A stretch of 64,000 nucleotides of DNA from Vibrio sinaloensis DSM 21326 (GCF_000189275.1 NZ_AEVT01000058.1:169221-233220), one strand, 5' to 3'. Positions 1 to 9,753 are shown, numbered from the stretch's first letter. Notes: generated by a model not told the origin, from the letters alone. Translations and numbers: made by a program.

Positions 1-417
1 CGCTGGCCCAGTGTTGTAGTTGCAACACCTAAACTGCTCGCTACCACCACGCCGCCGACTTGCTTAGCTGACCTAAATCGTGTTCCCTGCATTACTAGCC
101 TGACGGCGCTTAATGGCACACCTTGGGTCTTTCAGCACCCGGATGGTCACTTTATTAGCCAAAGAGTGCAATCTACGTTTAAAGTGAACAGCGGCTATCT
201 CGCCAAGTCTGCGGCAATGGCCAGCATTGGCTTTGCCATTCTTCCCCGGTCAATGTGTGAACAAGAACTCGCGCAAGACGTATTGCGTGTGGTTGAGTTA
301 GAGCACCCACCCGCAGATTTAGTGCTTTACGCCTTTCATGCCGCCAAAACGCATCTCCCGAGAAAGGTGGCACTTTTGGTCGAGCACTTAAAACATTGTG
401 CTGAGGCCTTGAGTTAG
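1..417 (+). CDS. LysR-family transcriptional regulator, C-terminal part
   Basis: The reading frame is open from the first base of the window to a TAG at 415-417, so the gene starts outside. The 138 visible residues look like the effector-binding half of a LysR regulator. They include a stretch reading TPWVFQHPDG, then a hydrophobic segment ending in GFAILPRSM, typical of the last alpha/beta subdomain. The DNA-binding domain is not in view, so the target is unknown. The family assignment rests on pattern only. It converges on the chemotaxis gene. Confidence 0.6.
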   Translation, partial: RWPSVVVATPKLLATTTPPTCLADLNRVPCITSLTALNGTPWVFQHPDGHFISQRVQSTFKVNSGYLAKSAAMASIGFAILPRSMCEQELAQDVLRVVELEHPPADLVLYAFHAAKTHLPRKVALLVEHLKHCAEALS

Positions 418-435
418 CACAACAAACCAATAGAA

Positions 436-470
436 GCGAAAAAGCCCCAGAGCCAAACGGAGCTGGGGCT
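436..470 (-). terminator. Rho-independent terminator of the chemotaxis receptor gene
   Basis: AGCCCCAG at 443-450 pairs with CTGGGGCT at 463-470. Read on the minus strand the stem is followed by a T run (438-443), so it ends the minus-strand receptor transcript. It also lies just after the convergent LysR stop. Confidence 0.8.
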
Positions 471-487
471 ATCGGTATTCGCGACAA

Positions 488-2128
488 TCAAATCTTAAAG
501 AATGCGACTTCCTGTTTCAGGTGATTCGATAATTGAGCGAGTTTTTGACTGGCAACCTGGTTATTTTCCATAGAATGGATCGATTCATTCGACATACTGG
601 AGATTTGATCCATCGCCACAACCAACTCACTAACCACTTGAACTTGCTCTTGCGTAGCTACCACGATGTCACGAACTCGACTCAGTGAGTCTTGTGCTTG
701 CTGCTCTATGTTTATCAGCAATTGACTCGCCTCTTCGGTGTTCTTTTGGCACGCTTCCACTTGCGGTTGAGTATTTTCCATCGCTGATACACTGGCCGAG
801 GTTTGTGACTGAACTTCCTTGAGCATGGTTTCAATTTGAGTTGTCGCTTCACCCGTGCGCTTGGCAAGGTTACGAACTTCTTCCGCAACCACAGCAAAAC
901 CTCGTCCGGACTCACCCGCTCGCGCAGCTTCGATCGCCGCATTCAACGCCAATAAGTTGGTTTGCTCGGAGATCTCGCTGATCATATTGACGATGCCACC
1001 AATGTCCTTGGTTTTCGCTTCCAGCAGCTTCACTTGCTCGACGGTACCATTTACCGCCGCTGTCACTGACTGCATTTGTTCAGCCACAGCAGAAATTCGT
1101 TGGCGGCCATCTCGGGCATTTTCTGAAGTGTTGACTGAGTTCTGCTCGGATAAGTTAACGATTTGGGCTATTTCATCAATACTGGCATGCATACTTTCTA
1201 ATCGTGTTGCCATCTGCTCGGTTAACGACGCTTGCTGCTGCGCCGAATCAAACACCGAACTGGAGCCTCGTGACACTTCTTCCACCTGTTCAACCAGTTG
1301 GTCCGATGCACCACGAATATTGCGGACAATATTACTTAGCTTATCGGACATCAGCGAGAGTGAGTGTAAAATACTACCGGCTTCATTACTCTGATTGTCT
1401 TGGTTCAATTCGCCTTCCGCCATGCACTGAATGGCGTCTTGTGCGACATAAGGCTCTCCGCCAAGTGACAAACGGAAGCTGCGTTCGATGATAAAGCCAA
1501 CAACCAGAGAGATAAGCAAGGCAACCCCACTGAGTGCCAACATCAGCTCTTGGAAACCACTTGCTTGATCACGTGCGACAGGGGTCAGTTGTTGGTTGAG
1601 GGACTCTTGATAGTCAATAAACTCGTTGATGGCAGCGAGCCAAGCTGAGAAATTGGGACGGACTTGATCGAGCAATAACATGGTGACATCTTCACCACGT
1701 TCTTTCTTAGCGATAACCTGCTCAACCAAAGGCAAAGTGCGGGATTGGATCTGATCGATACGTGACAAGATATCGCGTTCTTGGCTAGTGAAAAGTACAC
1801 CTTGCGTCATCATCTTCTGCATGTTGCTTTCAGATTCTTGGTAGAAACGTTCGAGACGGCGAATCTCTTGCTCAAAGGCATTCATTTCTGACATATCACG
1901 CGCGGCGGCCACATCTCGGATCGCAATAGCTCGATCGTGTACACTGCCTCGATAATTGATGGCGTAGCGCTGCTTGACAGAGTTGATGTCTGTCACTTCA
2001 GATAAGGTCATATCAATAAAATTGACCTTTTGAATTCCGACAACGGTCAGCACTGCCATCAGCGCAACTAAGGTTCCAAAACCTAACGCTAAACGTGTTC
2101 TGACTTTTAATTGAGCAAGGTACTGCAT
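488..2128 (-). CDS. Methyl-accepting chemotaxis protein
   Basis: An inner-membrane chemoreceptor of 546 residues. Membrane segment 1 lies at about residues 13-31, followed by a mainly helical periplasmic sensor of four-helix-bundle type (about 35-190). Membrane segment 2 is at about 195-214, followed by a short HAMP-like linker with the GGEP motif. A long cytoplasmic coiled coil follows. The conserved signalling tip is clear at about 385-425, with [19 protein letters not shown] and [15 protein letters not shown]. There is no C-terminal CheR/CheB-tethering pentapeptide (it ends VAFFKI). The ligand cannot be told from sequence. It is a single gene with its own terminator. Confidence 0.95.
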   Translation of the reverse strand: MQYLAQLKVRTRLALGFGTLVALMAVLTVVGIQKVNFIDMTLSEVTDINSVKQRYAINYRGSVHDRAIAIRDVAAARDMSEMNAFEQEIRRLERFYQESESNMQKMMTQGVLFTSQERDILSRIDQIQSRTLPLVEQVIAKKERGEDVTMLLLDQVRPNFSAWLAAINEFIDYQESLNQQLTPVARDQASGFQELMLALSGVALLISLVVGFIIERSFRLSLGGEPYVAQDAIQCMAEGELNQDNQSNEAGSILHSLSLMSDKLSNIVRNIRGASDQLVEQVEEVSRGSSSVFDSAQQQASLTEQMATRLESMHASIDEIAQIVNLSEQNSVNTSENARDGRQRISAVAEQMQSVTAAVNGTVEQVKLLEAKTKDIGGIVNMISEISEQTNLLALNAAIEAARAGESGRGFAVVAEEVRNLAKRTGEATTQIETMLKEVQSQTSASVSAMENTQPQVEACQKNTEEASQLLINIEQQAQDSLSRVRDIVVATQEQVQVVSELVVAMDQISSMSNESIHSMENNQVASQKLAQLSNHLKQEVAFFKI

Positions 2129-2447
2129 TGGAAGCTCCTGGTAGCAAGCGAGAGTGTAGAGGCAACGGCTTTGGTTGCCTGATTATCAATTGTTGTTTGC
2201 GATAAGACCTAGACCTGTCGAATGAAGGAAATATTGCGTTATGGCTTGTTTATTTTATCAAACCGCCTTGAAACCAAGACTTCCTCACACAATCAACAGA
2301 ATATCTCCGGTATAGCCGCCAGTGGCCACGCAGTTTCATTGTGGCAAAACCACAAAGGTAGGGCTAATCGCTATGGTCAATTTCTTTGATAGGTAATTTG
2401 CGATCAAAGCCGCCTCCGTTGGACGGCTTAAAGACAAGTAGGAAACC
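2129..2447. other. Intergenic region upstream of the chemoreceptor
   Basis: No gene is seen in these 319 bases. A weak imperfect hairpin at about 2406-2429 (AAGCCG arm against CGGCTT) could end the minus-strand gene at 2448, but it lacks a good T run. The chemoreceptor promoter must lie here. I could not pick a convincing sigma-70 or flagellar sigma-28 box. Confidence 0.4.
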
Positions 2448-3002
2448 TTATAAAACGCGCAAGCATTGCTCGGGAGGCAAGCTTAGAAGTGTATTCGCAA
2501 AATTAATTTTCTCGTCGCGCCATCTTGCCAAAGCTTGCTGGCTATCTTGAGATTGGCGATCAGCCTCGAAGTAACTCTGCGTTGGCAGTCCATTGGCTGG
2601 GGTCATGACCATAGATTGTTCATTCACTCGAATGGTGAACAGGAACTGGCCACGTTGGCCGGACTGCGCCGCTGGGTGGCTTAACGTAGTATCACAACAA
2701 TAACGACGATCACGTAAAGCGCGGCAGGTATATTCAAAAGCGTCTTGAGTCCCGCGTCCGGGAAACGCGGTGTAAATGCTGATACCGTCTCGCTGCAAGG
2801 CAAGATCACCCGCAGCCAATTGGACGGCGTACTGCATCATTCTAAACCCAAGCACGACCCCACCAACACTGTTTAAACCACTGAATTGGATTGCGCCTTC
2901 AAGGTCCAGTTTAAGACGATCTTCACCTTCATAGAGGAATAAATCGGGCGAAGCCCAGTCACTTTTAGGAATAAGCAGTTGTGTGATATCAGAATGTTCC
3001 AT
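2448..3002 (-). CDS. Fur-boxed small protein, possibly FmdE-like
   Basis: 184 residues, with the start at 3002 chosen for the GGAG ribosome site seven bases upstream. The open frame continues further upstream, but that part crosses a Fur box and is not likely coding. Not firmly recognised. The pattern VGGVVLGFRMMQYAV, later GTQDAFEYTCRAL and a segment ending QFLFTI recalls the FmdE/FwdE fold (a helix after an N-terminal strand, then a DA(I/F)xxxTxxxx segment). Several Cys residues are present (CRAL, YCCD). It lies 168 bases downstream of the ABC importer with its own Fur box, so a role in handling the imported metal or metallophore is an inference. Confidence 0.5.
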   Translation of the reverse strand: MEHSDITQLLIPKSDWASPDLFLYEGEDRLKLDLEGAIQFSGLNSVGGVVLGFRMMQYAVQLAAGDLALQRDGISIYTAFPGRGTQDAFEYTCRALRDRRYCCDTTLSHPAAQSGQRGQFLFTIRVNEQSMVMTPANGLPTQSYFEADRQSQDSQQALARWRDEKINFANTLLSLPPEQCLRVL

Positions 3003-3048
3003 TTTGGTCTCCGCGACAGAAAAAGTTAACTCGACCAAAATATAGTAA

Positions 3049-3063
3049 TGAGAATTATTATCA
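3049..3063 (-). promoter_or_regulatory. Fur box
   Basis: TGAGAATTATTATCA matches the 7-1-7 Fur consensus TGATAATNATTATCA at all but one position. It sits about 47 bases upstream of the start at 3002, so iron repression of that gene is likely. Confidence 0.75.
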
Positions 3064-3170
3064 ATTAATTTTTCATCAAAAACGGACATTAGACATGGCG
3101 CTAGGCTCGCACTCATCATTAGAGAAAGGGAAATCTCAATACAGGGCACGAGCCTAGTTAGACAATCATG

Positions 3171-4601
3171 TTAAGCCGAGGCTTGGATAGTTGTAGTCTC
3201 TGCTAATTTCTGAGGCGAAAACTGGTGTAAATTGACCACCTTATCGCTTAACTTCTCTAACGCGACCTCATCATGACCAATGATGATCAGGCTGCATTGC
3301 TGCTCAGTGGCTAAAGAAGCCAGAAGGTGTAGAGTTTCAGCCGCAGTGATGGGGTCAAGCCTAGAGGTCGGTTCGTCAGCAATTAACAACTTAGGCTTCA
3401 TGAGCAGAGCCCGCAAAATAGCGAAACGTTGCAGTTCACCACCGGAAATTTGTCGCGGTGTTCTTTGCAAAAGACTCAAATCGAGCTTGAGCTTCGCCAT
3501 CAACGGAGCCACTTCCGCCATATCAAACCGATGAATAGTCTGCAAATCTTCCAACAAGCCACCTAAGCGAATATGAGACGGAAACGCACTCGGAGGATCT
3601 TGGTATAGCTTGAGCTTTTGGCCAATGCCAACAGGTTGATGGAACACAATCTCACCTGATGCCGGAGCTAATAGACCGAGCAGAGCGTCAGCCAGACTGG
3701 TTTTACCACAGCCACTTTGACCACAAATACCAACGACCTCTCCCTGATTCACTGTCAGTGACAGCCTCTCGAACAACGTTGACCGGTTTCGACGCAATGA
3801 CAAACGCTCTACGCTCAGTAGTGGATTAGCTTCTAGAGCAGGTTGACGCTTAGGCCAGTATTTCGGATTCGACGCAATTAAAGCTTTAGTATAGTCAGAC
3901 ACAGGGTTGGCGATCACCTCCCTCGCCTCTCCCGACTCAACCACAGTACCTTGCTTCATGACAATAATATCGCCACCTAGCCCTTCTGCTAATTCGATAT
4001 CGTGGGTAATGGTAATCAAGGCACCTAACTTGCCATGCTCAGCCAGCATATTACCGACAATATGACAGTGAGTTCGATCTAAGCCCTTGGTTGGTTCGTC
4101 TGCCAGCAGCAGTTCTCCACCCGCTTGAGTGGCGCATAAGTACGCGATCCGCTGCGCCATACCGCCAGAAAGCTGGAACGGATATTTAGCTTTAGCATAG
4201 CCAAGGTTCATGCTCTGCAATGCTTGCTGAGTAAGTGATTGAGCCGACGACGCTTTCTCTCCATTCACCAAGCTGTGCACTTCCTCGATTTGCTTGTGGA
4301 CGGGCATGATCGGATCTAGTGCCAGCCAAGGCTCTTGCGGTAACAATGCAATCTGTTTCCCCCAAGTCTGTTGCAATTCTGTATCTGAGACTAAACGCTC
4401 TTCAAGATAGATTTGCCCGCTGGCGGAAAGCTCTTTCGGTAAAGTGCCCGTTAACGCGGCTGCAATCAGACTTTTCCCCGCACCGGTTTCGCCGAGTATG
4501 GTCAGCGGCTTGCCTTTATCGAGAGTAAAGCTGACCGGCTCAACTAAGACTTGCTCACCCGCTGAAACGGACAATGACTCGACACGAATTAAATGACTCA
4601 T
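3171..4601 (-). CDS. Fused double ATPase of a peptide/nickel-type ABC importer
   Basis: 476 residues carrying two complete nucleotide-binding domains, equivalent to a DppD-DppF or NikD-NikE pair in one chain. Domain 1 has Walker A GETGAGKS (37-44), signature LSGGMAQ (144-150) and Walker B LLLADEP (164-170). Domain 2 has Walker A GQSGCGKT (294-301), signature ISGGELQ (385-391) and Walker B LLIADEP (405-411). The start at 4601 overlaps the stop of the upstream permease as ATGA, indicating coupled translation. It energises the permeases encoded just upstream. Confidence 0.92.
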   Translation of the reverse strand: MSHLIRVESLSVSAGEQVLVEPVSFTLDKGKPLTILGETGAGKSLIAAALTGTLPKELSASGQIYLEERLVSDTELQQTWGKQIALLPQEPWLALDPIMPVHKQIEEVHSLVNGEKASSAQSLTQQALQSMNLGYAKAKYPFQLSGGMAQRIAYLCATQAGGELLLADEPTKGLDRTHCHIVGNMLAEHGKLGALITITHDIELAEGLGGDIIVMKQGTVVESGEAREVIANPVSDYTKALIASNPKYWPKRQPALEANPLLSVERLSLRRNRSTLFERLSLTVNQGEVVGICGQSGCGKTSLADALLGLLAPASGEIVFHQPVGIGQKLKLYQDPPSAFPSHIRLGGLLEDLQTIHRFDMAEVAPLMAKLKLDLSLLQRTPRQISGGELQRFAILRALLMKPKLLIADEPTSRLDPITAAETLHLLASLATEQQCSLIIIGHDEVALEKLSDKVVNLHQFSPQKLAETTTIQASA

Positions 4602-5383
4602 GATTTTTCTCCGCTGGCTAGCAAATGAAAACCCAGCACCAACACAAACAAAGTAATCAACGGCTGAGCAAGCACCCAAGGCGCGACTTGGTAGTAACGG
4701 AACAGTTCCACCATCATAAGGCCAAGCTCTGCTTCTGGCGGCTTAAGCCCAACGTGCAAGAAGCCCAGTGAGGCCAATGCAAGAATGGCATTACCTGCGC
4801 CAAAACAGCAAAGCGTAAACACATCTTGACGACAGTGTGGCCAGATATGACGTTTGAACACATACCAAGAACCAAATCCATACAACAAAGACGCTTCAAC
4901 CTCTGGTGAATGAACCAGCGAAAGGGTTCTATTACGTACCACTCGATAAAACTCCACCCACAGAATCAAAGCAATCGCTACGTACAAGATGGTGAAAGAG
5001 CCTGGTACGAGCGCTGCAAACAGCAGAACCAAAATAAGCCCCGGCATGGCGAGAATAATGTTCATCACGAAGGAAAAGCTTCTATCCCACCAGCCTCGTC
5101 GCCAACCGGCAAGCACACCAGCAGCAATACCCAGCGCGGCAGAAGTCAGAACGCTCATCCATGCCAAAGAAAGAGAAGTAATAATGGCATCACTAAGACG
5201 GGCGAAGTTACTGCGGCCAAAATGATCCCGCCCAAGTGGCTCCGTCAGATCAGGAGAGGCAAACGCCAACGAGAGCTGCTGCGCGGCGGGGTCTGAGTTA
5301 AACAGCAGCTTCTCAACCAATACCAACAACAACGCGGCCCCTATAATGACCAATCCAACGACTTGTTTCTGAATCCCTTTCAT
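4598..5383 (-). CDS. ABC importer permease, DppC/NikC type
   Basis: 261 residues with an N-terminal membrane helix (about 9-26), a periplasmic stretch containing FASPDLTEPLGRDHFGRS, which is the typical DppC/NikC pre-core motif, then about five more helices. The cytoplasmic EAA-like loop is at about EASLLYGFGSWYVFKRHIWP. It overlaps both neighbours by four bases (ATGA), so it is part of one translationally coupled unit with the other permease and the ATPase. Confidence 0.9.
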   Translation of the reverse strand: MKGIQKQVVGLVIIGAALLLVLVEKLLFNSDPAAQQLSLAFASPDLTEPLGRDHFGRSNFARLSDAIITSLSLAWMSVLTSAALGIAAGVLAGWRRGWWDRSFSFVMNIILAMPGLILVLLFAALVPGSFTILYVAIALILWVEFYRVVRNRTLSLVHSPEVEASLLYGFGSWYVFKRHIWPHCRQDVFTLCCFGAGNAILALASLGFLHVGLKPPEAELGLMMVELFRYYQVAPWVLAQPLITLFVLVLGFHLLASGEKS

Positions 5384-6324
5384 TGCGCTGTCTCCCGTTG
5401 TTGCCTTGGATCCAATTGATAAGTCACCAGATCGATAAAGGTATTGATCGCAACGAAGAGTAATCCCATCACCAGCGCAGTCCCTTGGATCATCGGGATG
5501 TCACGCGCGAAAATGGCATGGGCGAGAGCATGACCAATGCCCGGCCAAGAGAACAGAGATTCGATCATAATAATGCCTTCCATCAAGCCTATGGTCTGGA
5601 TGGCAAGAAACGTAACAATGGGAATAGCAATATGGCGCTGAGCGTGATGTTGAAACGCCTGTTCAAAGCTTAATCCCTTCAAACGCGCAAATTTAAAGTA
5701 AGGTGCATTAATCGCCGTTCTTGTCGCATTGCGAATGAGCCGATTCGACATGGCGGCAAGCGACAATGCTAGCGTTAAACCTGGTAGAAATAGGTGGGCC
5801 ACGGTGCCAAACCCTGCAACTGGGAATAGGCCGAGATGTAAGGCGAAAATGATGGTCATCACCAAGCCAATCACAAATACCGGTTGAGCTCGAATAAACA
5901 CTGATGTGATTAGGCTCCATTTGTCCGCTGCGGAGTGAGCGTGCTTGCCGCAATAAACACCAATGGGTATCGCAATCAAGGCAGACAACAGCAAAGCCAC
6001 TAAGGCCAGCAGCAGAGAATGGCCCAGTTGATGTTGAATCTCTTCTATCACAGGTGCGCCACTGATCAGTGAGCGGCCGAGATCAAACTGAAGCAAGTCC
6101 CATAACCACTGTAAATAGAGCTCGAACCCCGGGCGTTCTAGCCCGAGTTCCGCACTCACCGCTCTCGCGGCCTCTGCATCAACATAGTCGTAGCCGTAAC
6201 GCCCAGCAGCAATGCGAAACGCAAAGTCGCCGGGCAACAAACGCATCAAAATAAACGTCAGTGTGCCTATACTCCAAGCCACCAATGTGGCCTGAAGTAA
6301 TCGTCTGAGTAAGATGTTAATCAT
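5380..6324 (-). CDS. ABC importer permease, DppB/NikB type
   Basis: 314 residues of the DppB/NikB family. An N-terminal helix (LLQATLVAWSIGTLTFILMRLLPGD) is followed by a periplasmic segment with the usual ELGLERP motif and five further helices. The ending, with a WPGIG motif (FSWPGIGHALAHAI) before the last helix, is typical of the family. Its start lies eight bases inside the end of the binding-protein gene, and its end overlaps the second permease by four bases. Confidence 0.9.
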   Translation of the reverse strand: MINILLRRLLQATLVAWSIGTLTFILMRLLPGDFAFRIAAGRYGYDYVDAEAARAVSAELGLERPGFELYLQWLWDLLQFDLGRSLISGAPVIEEIQHQLGHSLLLALVALLLSALIAIPIGVYCGKHAHSAADKWSLITSVFIRAQPVFVIGLVMTIIFALHLGLFPVAGFGTVAHLFLPGLTLALSLAAMSNRLIRNATRTAINAPYFKFARLKGLSFEQAFQHHAQRHIAIPIVTFLAIQTIGLMEGIIMIESLFSWPGIGHALAHAIFARDIPMIQGTALVMGLLFVAINTFIDLVTYQLDPRQQRETAQ

Positions 6325-7852
6325 TCAGCGTCATCTCTGAAATACGGTAGTTAATCTCAAACGGGTCAAAGCTGAAGTTACCGACCTTCTTATTCACCGC
6401 CACCAGCTGGGTGTAGAAGGTAATTGGAATAAGTGGCATCTGTTCTGCGAGGATTTGCGACGCTTGCTGTGCTTGCTTCTGGTAGCTAGCGGCATCTTTG
6501 GTCGCACTTAGATCGGTAAGCAATTGACTGAACTCTTGCGATGACCAGTTGGTTGGCCCCCAGTCGCTGCCTTTGTGCTCTGCAAAATCTTTCATTAGCA
6601 GTGCCAACGGGTCAACAGTGGCACCAAAGTTACGCGCAACCAGGCCCAACTCTATGGTGCCATCTTGGTGCTTAGCCGGGATCGCGCTTGAATTATCGAT
6701 ACTGATATCAACTTGAATACCGACCTCTTTCAGCTGTGCTTGGATTGCAGTGGCAACGACAGGCAGTTCTGGGCGGTCAGAATAGGTCGTTAGGTTAACA
6801 ACAAACGCTTCACCACCACGCTCAAGCATACCTTGCTCATTGGCTTGCCAACCTTGCGACGTCAACAGCGCTTTTGCTTTCGCAAGATCACGTGAACTTT
6901 GAGCATAGTTTTCGATGTGCCATGCTCCCAATGAAGGGGCAAACAGTTGGTAGGCTTCTGAACCTGGCATACGAATGATTTGTTGAGAGATACCTGAACG
7001 ATCCAAGGCTAAGCTCAAGGCTTGACGCGTTTGGTAAGAGTTTAAGTAAGGGTGTTCGTTGTTCAGCTTCAATAGAATGGTACGTGGAATAGATTCACGT
7101 ACCACCTCAACACTCTCGGTTTGTTGCAGCGGCGCTACACTTGCTGGATCAAGGGTGTAAACAATATCGGCCTGCCCTGTTTGCGCCAATAACGCGCGGC
7201 TTTCAGCACGGTGACCAGCTAGATACTGCACTTTTTCGATATTGGCTTTTTCGCCCCAGTAATTGTCATAACGCGTTACGTGGATCTTATGCGGTGGCAC
7301 AAGTTCTTCGATTTGATACGGTCCAGTTCCCGCAAGAGAAGTCGCCACACCTTGGTTGTTGTAGCTGCTTGGAGAGGCAATCGCAACGGTATAGTGAGCG
7401 AGCACCGTTAGCATAGGGTTATAAGGTTTAGTGAGCTGAATGGTGAGTTGCGCGCCATCGGCTTTGATCTCAGCAATAGGCACGCGTTTGATCACACCGG
7501 GTTTCGCCCTGGCATTCTCTAATGCCAACTTTACAGCGGCCGCATCCAGTATCGCACCATCGTGAAATGTCACACCTTGGCGTAAGTCAAATGTCCAAGT
7601 GAGGTCATCGGGACTTACTGACCATGCTATCGCCAGCTGTGGCTCAACTTGACCTTTTTTATTGATGGCCACTAAAGACTCGACCACTTGCATGCGGGTA
7701 AACATGTAGCCATCTTTGGACAGATCTTGACTGGAAAACTCAAAAGGACCCGAAATCTTGAGGGCGGGTTTTTCCTCTGATTGACCGAATTGACTGAAGC
7801 CAACAGCCGCTACGGCCGCAACCGCCGCCAAAGCAATAATCCTACTTTTCAT
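6317..7852 (-). CDS. Substrate-binding protein of peptide/nickel-type ABC importer (SBP_bac_5)
   Basis: 511 residues. The start at 7852 is chosen for AAGGA ten bases upstream and because the product then begins with a clear signal peptide (MKSRIIALAAVAAVAAVGFS). The mature part is a family-5 solute-binding protein, with early motifs VVESLVAI, LAIAWSVSPDDLTWTFDLR and GVTFHDG and a typical GTGPYQI. The nearest pattern is NikA-like, but no residue settles nickel against peptide or metallophore. A Fur box lies about 67 bases upstream, so the operon is predicted to be induced by iron limitation, unusual for a dipeptide importer. Confidence 0.88.
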   Translation of the reverse strand: MKSRIIALAAVAAVAAVGFSQFGQSEEKPALKISGPFEFSSQDLSKDGYMFTRMQVVESLVAINKKGQVEPQLAIAWSVSPDDLTWTFDLRQGVTFHDGAILDAAAVKLALENARAKPGVIKRVPIAEIKADGAQLTIQLTKPYNPMLTVLAHYTVAIASPSSYNNQGVATSLAGTGPYQIEELVPPHKIHVTRYDNYWGEKANIEKVQYLAGHRAESRALLAQTGQADIVYTLDPASVAPLQQTESVEVVRESIPRTILLKLNNEHPYLNSYQTRQALSLALDRSGISQQIIRMPGSEAYQLFAPSLGAWHIENYAQSSRDLAKAKALLTSQGWQANEQGMLERGGEAFVVNLTTYSDRPELPVVATAIQAQLKEVGIQVDISIDNSSAIPAKHQDGTIELGLVARNFGATVDPLALLMKDFAEHKGSDWGPTNWSSQEFSQLLTDLSATKDAASYQKQAQQASQILAEQMPLIPITFYTQLVAVNKKVGNFSFDPFEINYRISEMTLND

Positions 7853-7918
7853 TAAATACATATCCTTGATGAATGAAAGCCTGAGTATGTTATAACATAA
7901 CAACACTTTCAATATATA

Positions 7919-7933
7919 TGAGAATGAATATCA
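7919..7933 (-). promoter_or_regulatory. Fur box upstream of the ABC importer operon
   Basis: TGAGAATGAATATCA matches TGATAATNATTATCA at 12 of 14 informative positions. It lies about 67 bases before the binding-protein start, in the region shared with the divergent AEC transporter. Confidence 0.7.
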
Positions 7934-8068
7934 ATTAAAAATCCAGTGAATCAAAACTTAGACGGTGAAATTTCGCTGCTAAACCTCTAACTTCTAGAGC
8001 AATCTATCCTGCTCTATGAATCGGTCTCTGGTAGAGTAAATGAAATGGATTGAGTAGCGCAGCTTCCT

Positions 8069-9022
8069 ATGGACTTTTATCACCAATTGCAATTTTCGCT
8101 TTCTATAACCGGGCCAATCTGCCTGATGTTAGTGCTCGGCATTGCTTTCAAGCGCATCGGCCTCATCAACGAGAACTTTATTGAAATTGCCTCCAAGCTG
8201 GTTTTTAAAGTAACACTGCCTACTATGCTGTTTTTGAGCATTGTCGTGTCCGAACACGACATCTACGCTGCCAGCCACTTTATTGTTTTTGGTGTCATCG
8301 CGAGTGTGGTGTTTTTTATTTTTACCACCTATTCGATTCGAGCGTTCTTTCCACATAGCGCCGATCAAGGGGTCATTATTCAAGGAGGCTTTCGAGCCAA
8401 TACTGGCATCATCGGTATCGCTTATGTCGCAAACGCGTATGGCGAACAAGGAGTGGCACTCGGGGCTATTTATGTCGCGGCGACTACCCTTGTTTACAAT
8501 ATTTTGGCAGTAATATGCCTAACCCCAAGACATAGTGAATCTGGCGAGACCGTTGGCAAGATGATGGCGTCGACGCTGACTAAAAACCCTCTAATCATCT
8601 CCATTTTACTGGGTATGTTGGTTTACCTACTTGCCATTCCTATTCCCGAAATCGCCATTGATGCAGGCAACTACTTAGCCAAAATGACCTTGCCACTGGC
8701 GCTGCTGTGTACAGGTGGGTCGCTCAACCTAGGTTCGATGAAAAAAGAACAAGCTCCAGCTTGGGTTGCCAGCAGCTATAAACTGCTCCTCGCCCCAGTG
8801 TTGATCACTGCTGCTGCATATTGGCTAGGGTTTCGTGGTATGGAACTGGGAATTCTGTTCTTTATGAATGCCGCACCTGTCGCGTCTGCAAGCTACATTA
8901 TGGCGCGGGCAATGAATGGTAATGCAGTATTAGCGGCCAATATCATCGCGTTAACGACCACACTATCAACCATCACCTGTACAGCCGGTTTGCTTGTGCT
9001 AAGTCTGCTAGCCCTGGTTTGA
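8069..9022 (+). CDS. AEC family transporter (auxin efflux carrier type)
   Basis: 317 residues, almost entirely hydrophobic, with about ten membrane helices arranged as two similar halves. Family hallmarks include GPICLMLVLGIAFKRIGLI near the start, GGFRANTGIIGIA in the middle and APVASASYIMARAM near the end. Bacterial members export or import small organic acids such as malate or malonate. The substrate here is unknown. The ribosome site is weak. It diverges from the Fur-boxed ABC operon, so some co-regulation is possible but not shown. Confidence 0.85.
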   Translation: MDFYHQLQFSLSITGPICLMLVLGIAFKRIGLINENFIEIASKLVFKVTLPTMLFLSIVVSEHDIYAASHFIVFGVIASVVFFIFTTYSIRAFFPHSADQGVIIQGGFRANTGIIGIAYVANAYGEQGVALGAIYVAATTLVYNILAVICLTPRHSESGETVGKMMASTLTKNPLIISILLGMLVYLLAIPIPEIAIDAGNYLAKMTLPLALLCTGGSLNLGSMKKEQAPAWVASSYKLLLAPVLITAAAYWLGFRGMELGILFFMNAAPVASASYIMARAMNGNAVLAANIIALTTTLSTITCTAGLLVLSLLALV

Positions 9023-9033
9023 TGAGCGTTAAC

Positions 9034-9060
9034 CAAAAAGCGAAGCCGGTTGGCTTCGCT
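9034..9060 (-). terminator. Terminator between the AEC transporter and pncA
   Basis: AGCGAAGCC at 9039-9047 pairs with GGCTTCGCT at 9052-9060 around a GGTT loop. The T run is on the minus strand, so it mainly ends the pncA transcript. Confidence 0.8.
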
Positions 9061-9083
9061 CGATAGCCTCTATTTTCAAGGGG

Positions 9084-9731
9084 TTAACTCAACGCTATTT
9101 GGCTGGCGTCTGCGACCATGATAGCCCCCTGCCCAGTCAGTTCAGCCGCAACTTGCTCGGCATTATCCGGAAAAACAGCGCGAGTAGAAGCAAGGTTTAG
9201 GATCACTTTGAACCCAGCTTGTAACAGTTGCTCAACGGACTTTTTGACACAAAAGTCTAACGCTAAGCCACCGACAATGACGGTATCAATCCCTTTTGAA
9301 CGTAAAAACTCTATTCCGCCAGTGGATAAACTATCCGCCTGATCGTGATAAAAGGCGCCGTAAGGGTGAGCGTCTGGATCAATGCCCTTATTCATTTGGA
9401 AATCATACTCGCGGATCGCCGGTAAACCGGGCAGTAGCTCCACCCCAGCCGTGCCAACCACACAATGTGGGTTCCACTTAATGTCCACTTCTGGCAAACC
9501 CACCGGTTGCAACATCTGCTCTGGCGTTTCAGCTTCCCAGGCAGCCCCCGGTGGATGCATATCGCGTGAAACAAGCTTGATACTCGCTTTGCTGTGATTG
9601 GCAATCAGCTCATCAACAATGTCCAATGCCCCAGCCACTGGCAGCTCATTCGGGCACAGCTCACTGAAGCCTTTCTGCGGATCCACATCAACCGCAGCGG
9701 TCTTAGATCGTTCAATTCGTACGCTTTGCAT
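9084..9731 (-). CDS. pncA: Nicotinamidase
   Basis: An isochorismatase-fold amidase that hydrolyses nicotinamide to nicotinic acid and ammonia in NAD salvage. The catalytic triad is visible: Asp in VDVDPQKGF (about residue 17), Lys in MNKGIDPDAHPYGAF and the nucleophile Cys in GGLALDFCVKK. Metal ligands are in SRDMHPPG and the following His. The start at 9731 follows a GGAGTGAG ribosome site. A GTG at 9743 in frame is the alternative. It lies 22 bases after the NrtR-like gene, so the two form an operon, with pncB next door. Confidence 0.9.
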   Translation of the reverse strand: MQSVRIERSKTAAVDVDPQKGFSELCPNELPVAGALDIVDELIANHSKASIKLVSRDMHPPGAAWEAETPEQMLQPVGLPEVDIKWNPHCVVGTAGVELLPGLPAIREYDFQMNKGIDPDAHPYGAFYHDQADSLSTGGIEFLRSKGIDTVIVGGLALDFCVKKSVEQLLQAGFKVILNLASTRAVFPDNAEQVAAELTGQGAIMVADASQIALS

Positions 9732-9753
9732 TGGTTTACTCACTCCATCTCAA

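Noticed and set aside
855..1394. A 179-codon plus-strand frame opposite the chemotaxis receptor
   Set aside because: It is the antisense of the conserved signalling domain, low in complexity (Ser, Ala, Arg-rich), with no family pattern.
2280..2430. Possible cyclic di-GMP riboswitch before the chemoreceptor
   Set aside because: I looked for the GCAAACC, GGTGGGACGCAAAGCC and GGTAGNGGTTACC blocks. Only scattered short resemblances are present and they are not in order.
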